A stretch of 64,000 bases of DNA from Botryosphaeria dothidea (taxonomy: Eukaryota; Ascomycota; Dothideomycetes; Botryosphaeriales; Botryosphaeriaceae), in the NCBI GenBank assembly GCA_011503125.2, contig WWBZ02000002.1:806001-870000 (forward strand). Reading direction: 5' to 3'. The position numbers were made by a program, and so were the translations under genes. Below are positions 45,365 to 57,354 of this stretch, piece by piece. The first letter of the stretch is position 1, and the number at the start of each line of letters is the position of its first letter. Under the pieces are notes generated by a model. That model ran no database searches, had not been told where the DNA came from, and saw only the letters and a list, made by a program, of their open reading frames with translations.

Positions 45365-47361
45365 ATGTTTTCTCTCCTCATTTGTTTGCAACTTCTTCTA
45401 TTCCAAGGCGTTTCAGTCCTCGCGGCACCTCAACCTCCGTATCCTGCCAAGAACCAGAGCCAAAGCATACAATGGCGTCCGTGTGGATTCGAGGTTGAAA
45501 CTTTACCCACATTTTGTGGAACTCTTTCTGTTCCCTTGGACTATTCAGAGCCAAAATCCTCCGAAACCATCAATCTTGAACTTGCAAAGGTGTCTGCCAC
45601 GAAACAACCTTCACGGGGCAGCATTTTGTTCAATTTTGGTGGTCCAGGAAACAGTGGGCGACTCGATCTGGCTTCTCTCGCGACACAATTAAATGCGTAA
45701 GGCGGCAAGCTGAGAATGATGATTTCCGTTACGTTAAAACTTACCTGAGATTTTTAGATACTCCGGCGGTTACTACAACCTTGTCAGTCTTGATCAAAGG
45801 TAAGAAAACACCTTGACGAAAATACGCATTCCAACGGTGCTGGGAGTGGCGTCTATATTTTTGACGCTCCAAGTGCATGTCACAAGGCTAACAACTCATA
45901 TATATGTAGAGGGATCGGAAAGACTATTCCATTCTCGTGCTACAAAAATGAAACCGACGCACTCAAGGCAACTCTGACGAACAGAGTTGTTGCCGGAAAT
46001 TCGTCCGATACAGCGCTCGGGAATCTTTGGGGTTACTCTCAGGTCTACGTGGATGCCTGTCAGGATAATCCTAATGCGACCAATATTGGCAGTTTCATCG
46101 GAACGGCGTCCACCGCAAGGGATTTGATTTCAATCGTCGATGCTCTTGGCGAAGATGGTCTACTGAGATTTTGGGGTGCGGGAAAATCTCAAAACTCGTC
46201 ATACCGGTCCTTTAGCTAACGAATTATTGCAGGTTTATCATACGGCACCGCGGTGGGAGCAACCGTTGCTGCCATGTTCCCCGAAAGGGTCGATAGGATT
46301 ATTCTGGACGGCGTATTGAACATTCACGACTACTGGCATCATCAGTAAGTTAATTACAGTCTTGATCCCGCTGCACACAAAGACAAACATCTTTGTTTCG
46401 TTTTGATGGACACGCGCTGCCATCCAATGGCGAGTCGAAGCCTTAATCCGGATAGCTTTGTGGCCAGAAACAATGCAACATTCGAATCCGGATGGATGTT
46501 TCGACTCCCCATGGTATCTTTAGCAAGGAAGGCACCTGGACTGACCACTTCATCTCTCCTCATAGTGATATCGAATCATACGAAAGTACGGACAAAGTCT
46601 TGACCGCCTTCTTAGAAGCCTGCTTTGAAGCAGGAGGTCGATGCGCTTTGGCTCGCCCCAATGCAACTGCTGCAAGCTTCGAGGAAGAATTCTACGACTG
46701 GTTGGACGACCTCAAATACCATCCTATTCCTGGCCCGGGGTTCTTGCTCGATTACACCGCCATGAAGTCTTGGACTCTGGGGCTCCTCTACGAACCCAGA
46801 GCCTTCAATGTGCTAGCCGAGATTATACACGGGGCCATGACGGGAAACTTGACTCTCGTTGGCGAGGGGTTCCGTCTCCCTCTTACGTCTGCCGAAGGTA
46901 GAATTGGTATTGTGTGCGGCGACAAAACAGCCAGAACGTCTCGTATGGACGATGTCCTCCCCTATGTCGACGAGCTCCACCAGCTGAGCAGACTTGGAGG
47001 CGAAACCGCCGACTCCTTCGTCATGCAGTGCGCACGGTGGCAGATGAAGGCGAAAGAGCGGTACACGGGAGACTACAACGTGGAAACAAGAAATCCTATC
47101 CTCGCCATCGGCAACACCTACGATCCTATAACGCCTTGGATCTCCGCTCTCAACGCCAGCCAGAGTTTTCCAAGCAGTGTTGTTCTGAAACAGAACGGTA
47201 TCGGTCACTGCTCTGTAGCGCAAGCCTCGATTTGTACAGTCAAGGCTATTCAGGCCTATCTTATGAACGGCACGTTGCCTGAGCCTGGCACTGTGTGTGA
47301 AATAGATGAGCCTCTCTTCTCGGATCTATCCTGGGAAGGCATTCTCACCGACCTCTCCTAG
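45365..47361 (+). CDS. Secreted alpha/beta hydrolase with TAP-like C-terminal domain
   Basis: Five exons: 45365-45696, 45758-45799, 45910-46175, 46233-46344, 46524-47361; 529 aa. The first about 20 residues (MFSLLICLQLLLFQGVSVLA) are a signal peptide. Then come SIQWRPCGF, the oxyanion motif NFGGPGNSG, VSLDQRGIGKT, and the nucleophile elbow GLSYGTAVG. The C-terminal part supplies the acid, NTYDPITP, and the histidine, NGIGHCSVA. This layout matches tripeptidyl-aminopeptidase-like proteins (TAP domain), which remove short peptides or act as esterases outside the cell. Several N-x-S/T sites are present. Intron 4 is 179 bp, the longest in the gene, because it holds foldback copy D. The splice join HDYWHH-KEGTWTDHF keeps the frame. 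Intron 3 starts GTGCGG. Confidence 0.9.
46427..46511 (-). repeat. Foldback element, copy D, inside an intron
   Basis: Lies within intron 4 of the hydrolase gene. Its left arm, ATGGCGAGTCGAAG, pairs with the right arm, TTTCGACTCCCCAT, and the inner ATCCGGAT repeats on both sides. Read on the minus strand it aligns with copy B from ACATCCATCCGG through TGCATT and GCTATCCGGAT to the end, so the unit is inserted in the opposite direction. Removing it would leave an intron of about 95 bp, in the normal range for this genome. Confidence 0.75.
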
Positions 47362-47792
47362 TCTAAGTACAGCTTCCAATTGCCAACTGCATACCGTTAC
47401 TACAGTTCACTCCTGTATACCTTTAAAGTCTTCGTATTTGTATTCGTTTCTGTGTTTTTTTTGTTTTATCTTTTTCTTGACAGTATGAAGCGTATTGTGG
47501 ATACTATTTTTGCATTCATTTTGACGGACATTTCCCAGACTCGAATATGCATATCATGTAGTTACATTTTGTACAGTCCCTTTCAACTCCTACATCTGCA
47601 ACACGCATGGAAAGAATATTGAGCTCAATATCCAGTACCAGGTATTGAAATATAGAGTTATATTTGATTTTCGCTTTTACATGTTATACAAATGATCTTT
47701 CCTTGCCTCGTCAGCCGGGTATCCCTTTTCAGAGAATCGGTGCCGTGGAGAAGCTTCAAGTTAACTTCTATATGCGCGCGCGGTAGGATTAA
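47362..47792. other. Intergenic region between convergent hydrolase and regulator genes
   Basis: 431 bp, AT-rich, presumably the two 3' UTRs. No gene or structured element is seen. Confidence 0.7.
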
Positions 47793-49162
47793 TCACCCCA
47801 AATCTCCACTAATCTCTATCACTTCACGCGCGAGTAGCTGACTGCCTTCGATCAGCACCGGAAGTCCAACCTGCCGACGAGCCCACGACATGGCCTCCCG
47901 AAATCCCGGCACAAGAGGAAACCTCAGCAGCTCCAGGAGATCCGAGATTTCCACAATGAGTCTCTTGCCTACACCAGCAGCCCACCAGACCTTCTTGCCG
48001 TGCCCATCTATAAGCACTCCGTAGTACATGAGAATCAGCAGGGCCATCGGATCGGATTTTTTGACAGCCTTCATGAACCCCCGCCTTACGAGTGCAGGAA
48101 AGGCCACGAGAAAGCCGTCAATCCAGCCCCTCGCCTCCTCGGCAAAGCAGCGCTCGAGCGGGAGAATGGCGTTCTTGTACATCTCGTGCGCCTGCACCTC
48201 CTCCTCCTCCGCCGCAGCGCCCCCAGCCCGGCAGACCGCCGATATGTGCAGCCTGTCGTTGACGGCCGCCAGCAGCGCCAGCACCCCGCGCGTGTCGGCG
48301 TCCAGGACGTCCGACGACGCGCTGCCCATGGCCAGCACGACGCGGACGGACTCGGTGCTATCGTAGAGCCACCTCCCGCACCTCAACGCCACCAGGGCGG
48401 GCCCCGTGAGCAAGTCCCAGATCATCGGCATGCGCTCGAGCACGCTCGGGAGGCTGCCGTCGCGGCTGGGGAACTGTAGCTCGGCGATGTTGATGAGCCC
48501 GAGGAGGACGCCGAGGAGGTACATGCAGAGGTGGTTCTCGGCGGTGATGTTGGTGATCTCTTCCCGGAACATCTTGATCGACTTGTCGTAGAACTCCATG
48601 GCTGCGCGGTTGTACACCGCGGACTGAGCGCGGGATCCTCCGGCGTGTGCAGTAGTCATGCCGATGTCGAGGGAGGACAGGGCGAGCATGCCGTTCAGGA
48701 GAGAGTCGTACTGGAGGCTCTGCCGCGGCACTTCTACTTGCATCAGGTGGTGGTCTTGGGGGATGCCGCAGACGCCCAGATATGTCCTCGTCGACCAGCG
48801 GTGCATCAGTTCGAGCTCGAGAAGTCTGCGGGATCCGGACGATTCTGAATGTAGCGACGGGGAAAGTTCACGCGGAACGACGGTTTGGCTGACAACGGAC
48901 TTGCTGACAACGGACTGACTGGACGAGCCCTTCTTCGCAACTCTTGGGTTTGCATAGACGCAAGTGGTTGATCGGGCAACGCAATTTGCACAGGGCGGAC
49001 CTTGTTCGTCGCACTGCCGACCCCGTCAGGTATGTTCTTTGGCTGTATGGTTCTATGGAGGATGTGCCAACAAAAGGATCTTCAAGGGCGTACTTTGATG
49101 TGTTGTTGCTTGCAGGGGCGGCATCCTCGGCGCGACTTCGTATGCGACCTCCGCTTCTGCAT
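47793..49162 (-). CDS. Zn(II)2Cys6 transcription factor
   Basis: Two exons, 49162-49094 and 49013-47793, intron with a GTACGC donor; 429 aa. The intron interrupts the zinc cluster: exon 1 gives KSRRGCRPCKQQHIK, and exon 2 continues CDEQGPPCANCVARSTTCVY. The six cysteines fall at 14, 17, 24, 31, 34 and 41, a perfect fungal binuclear cluster that binds CGG-type DNA sites. A Ser/Val-rich linker follows, then the C-terminal fungal-specific regulatory domain, starting LLELELMHRWSTRTY (the usual LLELELLHH.. signature). It acts in the nucleus and probably controls a pathway by ligand sensing. Its neighbours, the hydrolase and O-methyltransferase, are possible targets, but this rests on position only. 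Exon 1 is only 69 bp. Confidence 0.92.
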
Positions 49163-52100
49163 AGTGGTGCCTCTTCAGTGATGGAATGGAGAGATACTCG
49201 ATATCTGGTATGGGTACGGTTTGGTCCTCAAGATGGAGGTTAAGGCACAAACATGCCCTTGGAGCCGCGGGCGTCATACGGATAACACGGCGAAACAGTA
49301 TCATCCAGCTATTCAGCTCTCTGGGTTGTAACACAGCTAAGACGACTCAGGATCTCAGCCTCACGGTGTGTCCGTTGCTCCGCCACTCAGCTGACGCCAA
49401 GCGCGACGAAGGATTCTGCGCCTCGCAAAAGTGCTCAAAAGGGTTATAGGTCAGGCATTTCCTGTCACTAGGGCCTCAAGATGTTCAAAAGCGAGTAATC
49501 TTCACGTCTTTGCGGAGTACGTCCAATTCTCGGAGTGGGGATGGTTGGCCCTTTTTCGGGGTCTGTTCCACCCACCAAAGCGCTCACGCATCTGGAGATA
49601 TATACACCTGGATATCAAAGATGCATTCCCAAACCCATTTACTTTGGTTTGTACTTCGAATCCGTTCGTATGACGTATCTATCTCGCTGCCTTTGAAAAG
49701 AAGAGAGGCAGACTGAGCCACTGCACTTATCTTCCAGGTGCTGCTCTTCCGCATGGTATCGGATATCCTAATTTGAAGACGATCAGCTTTCTTATTGGTG
49801 CTTCATGTCCTTTCCGATGCACTTACGGATGTATTTCTGAAACACAATCATCATTCATTGCTCAATGGCGACATAGAACGCTGGTGTACCTCTAAGAAAG
49901 GCAAGGTTTCACCGGACTTTAAATGTTGATTATGTGAATGGCGGTGACTGCAAAAATGAGACTCTCAGGATGAACACAATCATACAAGGTACAATTAGTG
50001 ACTGCATTAGTTGCTCGAAGAGTTGCCATGTATTCTTTGAACTAGAGAGAGATGTTTCGAACTCTTCAAATAGCTGTCATAATAGGACAAAAAGCACATG
50101 AAAAAGCAGAATGGAACCATAAAGGGGCGTTGAAAAGCTCGTCCAGCTCCCACAAGAACTCTCATCCAGAAAAGAACGACTCAAATCAAGTATGCTCCGG
50201 CTGCAAGAGGAAAGGGGGTGCAAAAGGTGAGTAACGCGGACAACAAAAACCATCACGTACACAAACACCTTCCCACGAGAAAGCCGTTCATCCAGCCCAC
50301 CTTCGCCTCGAGAACCAGAAATCTACACTGTCGGCCGAGCTCTCAGCCACCGTTCCGAGTCACACACACACGTACACCTCACCACCGAGCCCAACATCAC
50401 AGCACAACAGCCCACCGGATTTCCATCGGATATAGGTCTGCATGCCCGTCCTGACTCGCAACACCAATCCCGCGCATGTCTCAACCCACACACACCCCCC
50501 AACAACAACAAGAAAAAAGGCACCGGAATCGCCGAGAGGAGGCGCACGCTCTCCCCTCTCTCCCGCAACCGCGAAGCCAATGATCAACAAACCTGCTCAA
50601 GCGGCCAGACCGTTCACACACGACACGGGAGATCTTCATTCCGGGAAGCCCACCGCGCCGTGCCGTGCATCCGCTTGAACACGCGCACATGCCCCCGGCC
50701 ATTAAGCGTTGCGCGCATCTGAGCTTTAATGCTCCTTCATCGACAAGCGACACGAAAAAAAAACATGGGGTGATAGGTCACCGGTGGGAAGGAAAGATGA
50801 ACAAAAGAAAAAGGACTGCATCAACGCCAAGGAGAATAGAATAAAATTTCAGTGCCCGCGGATCACTAACACATCTGGCAGAGTGGAGACACACGCATTT
50901 TCTCGCGGAAACAAGGCCAGAAAGGAGCTTCGGAGACACCTGAAAAAATGGTGTGTATGTGTATGTGTATAACTTCACAAAGTGGGCATCCTATTGTCCA
51001 GCCATATGCCCACGAGAAAGAAGGAGAGAGAAGAATACCAAGCAAAAGAATGCCAAGTCGAAAGATGCTCCACTTACCGCTGGCCGTATCCACAGTATGT
51101 ATGTACGTTTAATTTCATTTTTTTTCTTTTTTGCCTCCTCCATCTCTTGTGTCTTATTGCATCCAGACGCTCGGGATGGACGGGAAGCACCGTTGCCTTG
51201 ACGTAAGGCGGGCCGTTGCAGAGTGGGTCCATGTTTGTCATTTTTTTTCTTCCTTGTTCAACAACGAGCTCTCACGCGGGGTAAGAGACATGCATGGTGG
51301 GGACATTCTTTGGAAATTTGAAATTGCACAGCAGCGCGGAAGCGAGGCGGTATGCAAGACAGTACAAAAGAGATGACGGGTTAGGAAACATGGGGTTACA
51401 AGCAAATGATGCGGGCATGTCGCGCCCACCCCCTCCCCCGTTGCAAAAAGCGCATGCAAGTATGCATCATGCATGCATGCAACGAAAGCTGGCGAAGACC
51501 CCCGTAATGCCCGTCGACCCACCTTCGCCCCGCGGAGCTGGCTGACGGGTACAGTATGTAGGCAGGCAAGGCAAGGACAAGGGGAACCAAGGGATGAAAA
51601 GACGACGATGCTAACGGGAAGTTCCCCCAAGTGCTGCGAGGACGAATAGAGTACAGCAGCAGGGAAGGCGGGGGGAATGTGGAGGCCAGTCTGGACGGAC
51701 GGTCCCTGTCATCGTGAGTGGACGATGCGACGGTGGTGGATCGAGAAGACCAGGGCAAATCATACGACTTGGGTAGCAGCTGAGGAAGCAGTCGTCCCGG
51801 AGAAGAAGGAGGTGTGTTCCTCGCCGGCGGCTCAACCTCGAAGCGAGTCCGGAATGAGCAGCAAACATGCCATCCTGCCTCCCTGTCCGCCACCTTCCCC
51901 AGACAAGACGAGGAGCTACCCTGAAGCGAAGGCCGAGCCGAGGTGCAAAGAACAAAACGACTGGACAACTTCCCCAGCGGGTTTTCATCATCAGTTACAA
52001 AGTAGAGAGAGAGACCGCGGCCCGTCTGTCTTATTATGTCTTATTGCTTAAAAGGCAATATTACTGGGTTTGCGGGCCAACTCCAGCCAGGGTCAGTCAG

Positions 52101-55100
52101 TCGGAGAATGCCATACACAGCTAACGCTCACCTCAATATTCGCTTGGGCATCTTCATCTTGCCTCTGATGAACCTCAGCCCACATTTTCGCCTCACCGCG
52201 GCAGAGGTCGCACCTGCCGACTGCTGGCACTCCGACCATGCCGGTACTTGGGCGCTCATAACGCCCCTGTGCTCCACCTATACAAGAGCCGGCTATACCA
52301 AAGCAAGTCAGCGGCACAGCAGACGAAGCGACAATCAGGTGCATCGCGGCGGACGCGGGGCATTGGTCCGGCGCGAGATACGCCATATGGTGGATGATTC
52401 TCAAACGAGCCCGGATATCCCATCCTTTGCCGAACGCTGCTGCTGATCCGGGCGCTTGTCTGATCTGCTGCCGCCTGTGGTCTGGTCTCGCTGTCGGGGC
52501 CCTGCTCGCCACCTCCTTCTTTCCACCTTGCGCATTCTGTGCATCTCTCTTATTCCCGTCTGGCGTCACCGGCGCTTCGAGAATATGAAGCGCTCTTGAA
52601 GCTGCCGCCTAGACCTGCGCCTCAAAAATGCGAAGTAAAGCGTTGTCGCAGCGGTAAGTAAAGTAGTTCAGCCAAGCGCCCGCTAGCCGCGTGGCATGCA
52701 GCCCATGGACGCGTTGCACCTTCGAATCACGATCCCACCGGAGCTTTGTCATTCGGCGAACGAGCGCGGAGAATAGAGGGACGAGGCGTCGCGCACGTGC
52801 GAAAAAGCGAGCGAAGACGCGGCACAGGGAAAGGGCACTTCCCCGCGGTTACAAGGCCATTCACTCTTTTCCCTGGACGATGCAGCTCGTAGCGAGCGGA
52901 GCGAGTAAGGTGTGCAAAGAGGAACGGCAGAAGGAGCGGCGAACGGGCTGGCTGACGTTCCTAAGCCCTAGCATCTTGCGGTCAAGATAAACTCTCGAAC
53001 CGCGTTTGCGATGCTGCAGCAGTTGGTAGCAACGAAGCCGTGGCGAGCGTCATTTGTCTCCCGGGATGCAATATGCTCGCCTCACTTCGTTTGCTCTCAA
53101 CGCACATTCCCGCCTGTATTACCAGACCGTCTGGTTTTCTTTTCTTTCCGTCCGTTGTCTGTCACTGCTGGCAGGCGCTGCGCGGGCTTTTTGTGGTTCG
53201 CGTCCAACTGCTCCGATGCAGGCAAAGCGCCACAAGCCAATCCCCGTCGCAAAAGCGTCCGATCCGGCCGATAGCCGCGAACGCGGTAACGGATGTATAT
53301 GCGCGACCGTTGGTACGCCTGGGGGCCCCGTTGGTCGTGGCGCCTCGGGGTAGCGGTGTCGACGAGGGCCTGGGCTTTGGGTCGGCGCGGAAACAAGGGA
53401 CAGCCTTGCTCGCTGCCGAATGGATGTGCAGCTCGTATACTTGCGGCGGCGGCGCGGGAAAAATAAAGGGATGGAGAGAAAAGAGGCGTAAATGTCAGCA
53501 GTAACAGCCAGGTCGGACGTGTGATGGGGTTCCAAGCTTTCCGGACTGGCGCGCGGCTTCGATGGTGAGTGGCTCGATGGGAAGATGAGAGTCAGAGATG
53601 TACGGGTTTTATGAAGTCAATTGATGCTCGCTGGGCGCGGCATTGACTGCCACAGTGCCTGGCCGTCTGCCAAGAGAGGCTCGACAGGCGATCATCAACT
53701 CTGGCGGCTGCGGGAAGGAGGAGTACGGCCGAGTGCAAGGTTGAGACCTGGCTGGGGGGCTTGAAAGCAGCAATGGAGGCGAGAAGACCGGCGAAGCCGA
53801 TGGGATGGCTTGAGGAGGGAGGAGAGCCAAGGGAGGTCGGTCGGAACGTCGAGCCGCCCGCTCAGAAGCGTGAAAACCGGTTTACTCCGGCAAGCAGGAT
53901 AAGCGGTAGAAAGCACGAAAAGAGGAAAAAAGATTGTCTCAGAAGTCGTCAGGCAAGCAGCGCGGGCAGCAGACGTCATAAGCCGCAGCGACGAGGCAGT
54001 CGCCAAAACAGCACCAACTGGAAGGCGCCGAGCAGGCAGCACAGCAGGCAGACAGGCCACGCCCGGCCCGTCCCAGCGATCGTCTGCGGATCCGCACAGC
54101 ATCAGAAACCGTCCAACTGAGTCACCGAACCTCACTGCCAACCACCATCTAGTTGGCACTCTGCTTGCAACGCCCGTCTGCTCTCAGCATGTAGACATCA
54201 GACCAGCCATCGCACGTCCTCTCCGGCCGAAGATAAGGCAGAAAAGAAAAGAAAATGGAATGATGCACCAGCAACCGAGTCCCGGGACAGCAGTGCGACG
54301 CCGTTGACCCCGTTTCCAGGCCACCTTGCGCTCGCCGTCGACAAATGGCATTAGGCCTCCCTGGATGGCCACGCGAAAGGGACTGATGACGACCCAAGGG
54401 ACGGACGACCTAAGGGGCCAAACGACCGTAGCAACGAAGGCCGCCAAAATAATTAGTAGGGTACCTAGCCAGCTGTCTTGCGTACTAGCGGCCACGCTAC
54501 CTGATCCCCCAGCCCACCACGCGGGATGCGCACAGACGCGCCCATCACAACAGCGCGCGGCTGACCTGAGAAGCCAATGCCCCCCTTCTTAACAAAGGAA
54601 AACGTGGGATAGACGAGCACAAAAGCATCAGCCATAGCGAGAAGGACGGAGAAAGAAAAAAAAAAGGTACGGTTGTGGGCCCCGTTTCACGGAGCTGGAA
54701 TCCCGGAGAACGGCAATCTCTGACACCGGCGGGTGCTTTGGTGGCTGGCTGGTGGGAAAAAGCAAAGGGAGCGCGAGTAGCGTGAGGATCACAATCCCGT
54801 CAACCAGGCGCCGACTTTTGAACAAAGTCCCCATTGGCAGTTATGCTCATATGTCACCGCCTTTTCTTTTTATGCCCTTCGCGCGCTGGTGTTTTGCTTT
54901 TGCGCTCGTACTTTTCCCTTTTCTACAGGTCTTAGTGGGTGGCTGGCGCCAGGCGCCCCAGTAGAGCCTTAAACCGAGACCCGTGGACTCGGCCCCGGGA
55001 GCGCGTGTATAAAAGTGTCGTATGTAGATGGCGGCAAGCGGGAGATCTAGAGGAAGGATCTCTCTGCGCGTGTATCCAAGGGCCTGGCCGGACCTCTGAG

Positions 55101-57354
55101 CACTGCCGGAGCTCGCTCACCGCGCACGCCACCAAAGTATAATTTTCCAGCGTGATGAATGCGCCATTGAAGCAGACGCCGGCTGGAGCATTTGAGAGGA
55201 AGCACGAAGAACAAAGAAAAACAGAAAAGAAAAGGAAAGGCTGCTAGACCGATATCTGGCGGATCGCGTGGCCTTCTCGTTCGGGCAGTTTGCCGATGCG
55301 TCTTCATCCCGCTCGCCTGTGCTCTGGGTAATGGCAACCTGCAGACGGCAGGGCGGCGGACCTCTCTGTATGGCAGAAAGGCTCCGGCCGTCGACCGCGC
55401 GGAGCATCACACCACGCGGGCATGACAATAGCGCGGGCGGGGCACGATGGGCGAGAGAGAGCCTCATCCGGCCGGTGCCTCTTCTGTACGACCACAATGC
55501 CACGGCCTGGGCAAGCTGGAGGCCGAGCGACAGTCGGAGATGAGCGGCACAGTCCGTCCTTCGTTGGCCCGCCCCGTCGTCTTCCGGCAGGTAAGAGACG
55601 TACCCAGCCTCCGCCCGACACCGGTGGCTCGCACAACTGCACCGTATTGAAGTGTGCATCGCGCCATTGCTGCGGGCGGCGTGCAACCACTCTTACGATT
55701 TGCCGGCAGTCTGCCTTTGCTCCTGCCGTCTTCTCTCCGCGCTCCCTGGCCTCTGTGCCCGCTCCGTTGCATCCGTCGTACGATGGTTCGCGGCGAAACG
55801 CTGGCTGTAGGATTGAGATTAGACTTTTTTGCTCTCTGTTGAGCAAAGACAACGTGGCGCGTGGTGTCAATCCAGCAAAGACACAGCAGCAAACAAGCAT
55901 GCACAATGTGACGAGCCTTTATCCTGTCAGGCCATTGGGGCGGGAGAAAGCGAGCCTCGCCAGCGTCGCACAGAGAAAGATGTCTTGCTGCTGCTTGCTG
56001 CAAAGCTGTCGTGCCGGCAGGCGGCGCGCTGCAAAAGTCATGCACTCATGGTCGAGGATGCCCCCGGGCTCCCGAGACCTTGCGCGGGTAGGCATGGTAG
56101 GTATCACTGACCGAAAATCCATCTTCTTTCTCTACCGTCATCATCATCACAATCAACAGATTGCGTAGGTCTCAGCAAAGTTCCCAGCTGACTGTTGATG
56201 AGATGAGATCAGAGCCCACCGACCCGTTTGCATTGGCCTTCTCAGAATCTAATCGAAGTCATCCCCGCACCAGAAAACCCCAGTCTACCGCCTATTCGCC
56301 ACCTGTGTGCTCAACGTCAGTTGGTTACGAATAGAAATCCTGTGGCAACCGGCACTGCTTTTCTCCATCCGTGCATCCTTTCATCATGTTGTTGCCACAT
56401 CCCTGTCCCTTATCTCTCCCCAAAAGGGCCTCCTCAAGCGCAAAACCCACGCGGTGGCTCGAGCCCGCTTTTATTTTGTCCAACGGCCAGAGCGCGCGGA
56501 AAAATGCTTGGCCTGCATTCCGAGGGCGCGGTAAGGGAGGGCAGGGGAGGGGGGGGGGGGGGGGTGGTGTGTGTCGGTGTGTGGGTTTTAGGCGGGATGA
56601 GCTGCAGGCGAGAGCAAAAGAGACGGTGAGCTGGTCGTGCGTGCGTGCGTCTGTTGCCTCGGCGTCAAAAGCGAACCCAACGCCGGTCCCACGGTAGCAC
56701 GAAAAGAGCAGTAAAGAGGAAAAAAGAACGCCATCGTGCCACCGCACAAAATAAAAAACGCCGAAAGGGCCTTTCCCTTTTCCCACCACCGGCTCGCCGG
56801 ATGCGGTCCCCGCGGAGGTACTGCGGATGTTCCATCATCCAAAAGGTAAACTGCGGGGATTAGCCTAGACGGTGCCATGGGCGCACACGCCCGCGTGGTG
56901 TGAGGTCGGCAATGACGTCGTTAGTCGTGTGACGAGGGTCCCTGGTGTCTGCTACGACGTGAGCTTGAAGCCACTTGTTGAGGGGTGAGACGTCGTATGA
57001 GCGTTGCTTTCGATACAGTCCGCCGAAAGAACGGCACGGATGAGAAAATCGCGAATGTGTATAGCACTGGTTTAGTCAATCGAGCGTGTTCGCCATGCCG
57101 AAATTATAGCATTGCAAAAAAACGTTTAGCGGCCTGCTCTGTAGGGAGCAAGCCTTCCAATCCTATCGACAATCTCTTCTCTTTACTTATTCCCACTGAA
57201 TACTCTCCTCCCATGAGACGAACGGTATTGAATGGCTGTCATCCAGAAGCGAAAAAGGTTTCATCTCAGAAAGGAATACGCGATCGATGCTGGAAAAACA
57301 AGAACACAATCATGACTAGGGCTTTTCGTGATGCTGGACGGCGGCGGCCTTCCT
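49163..57354. other. 8.2 kb stretch without a supported gene
   Basis: The largest gene-free block. I see no chain of exons with family-like sequence on either strand. Present are: a (TGCA)n run at 51462-51481; a TATAAAAG box at 55008 with only a 23-codon frame after it; purine-rich tracts around 55195-55245; and a 16-nt G run at 56549-56564. Frames of up to 248 codons (55422-56168 +) are motif-free and mirrored by open frames on the other strand, as expected for GC-rich DNA. Non-coding RNAs or tiny genes cannot be excluded. Confidence 0.55.
56549..56564 (+). repeat. Poly-G run
   Basis: Sixteen consecutive G within a longer G-rich tract (AGGGAGGGCAGGGGA directly upstream). It is a candidate quadruplex and also a likely site of sequencing or assembly length error. 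Confidence 0.9.

Noticed and set aside
55422..56168. 248-codon plus-strand frame in the 8.2 kb gap
   Set aside because: Composition shifts along its length, no conserved block, and an equally long minus-strand frame overlaps it.
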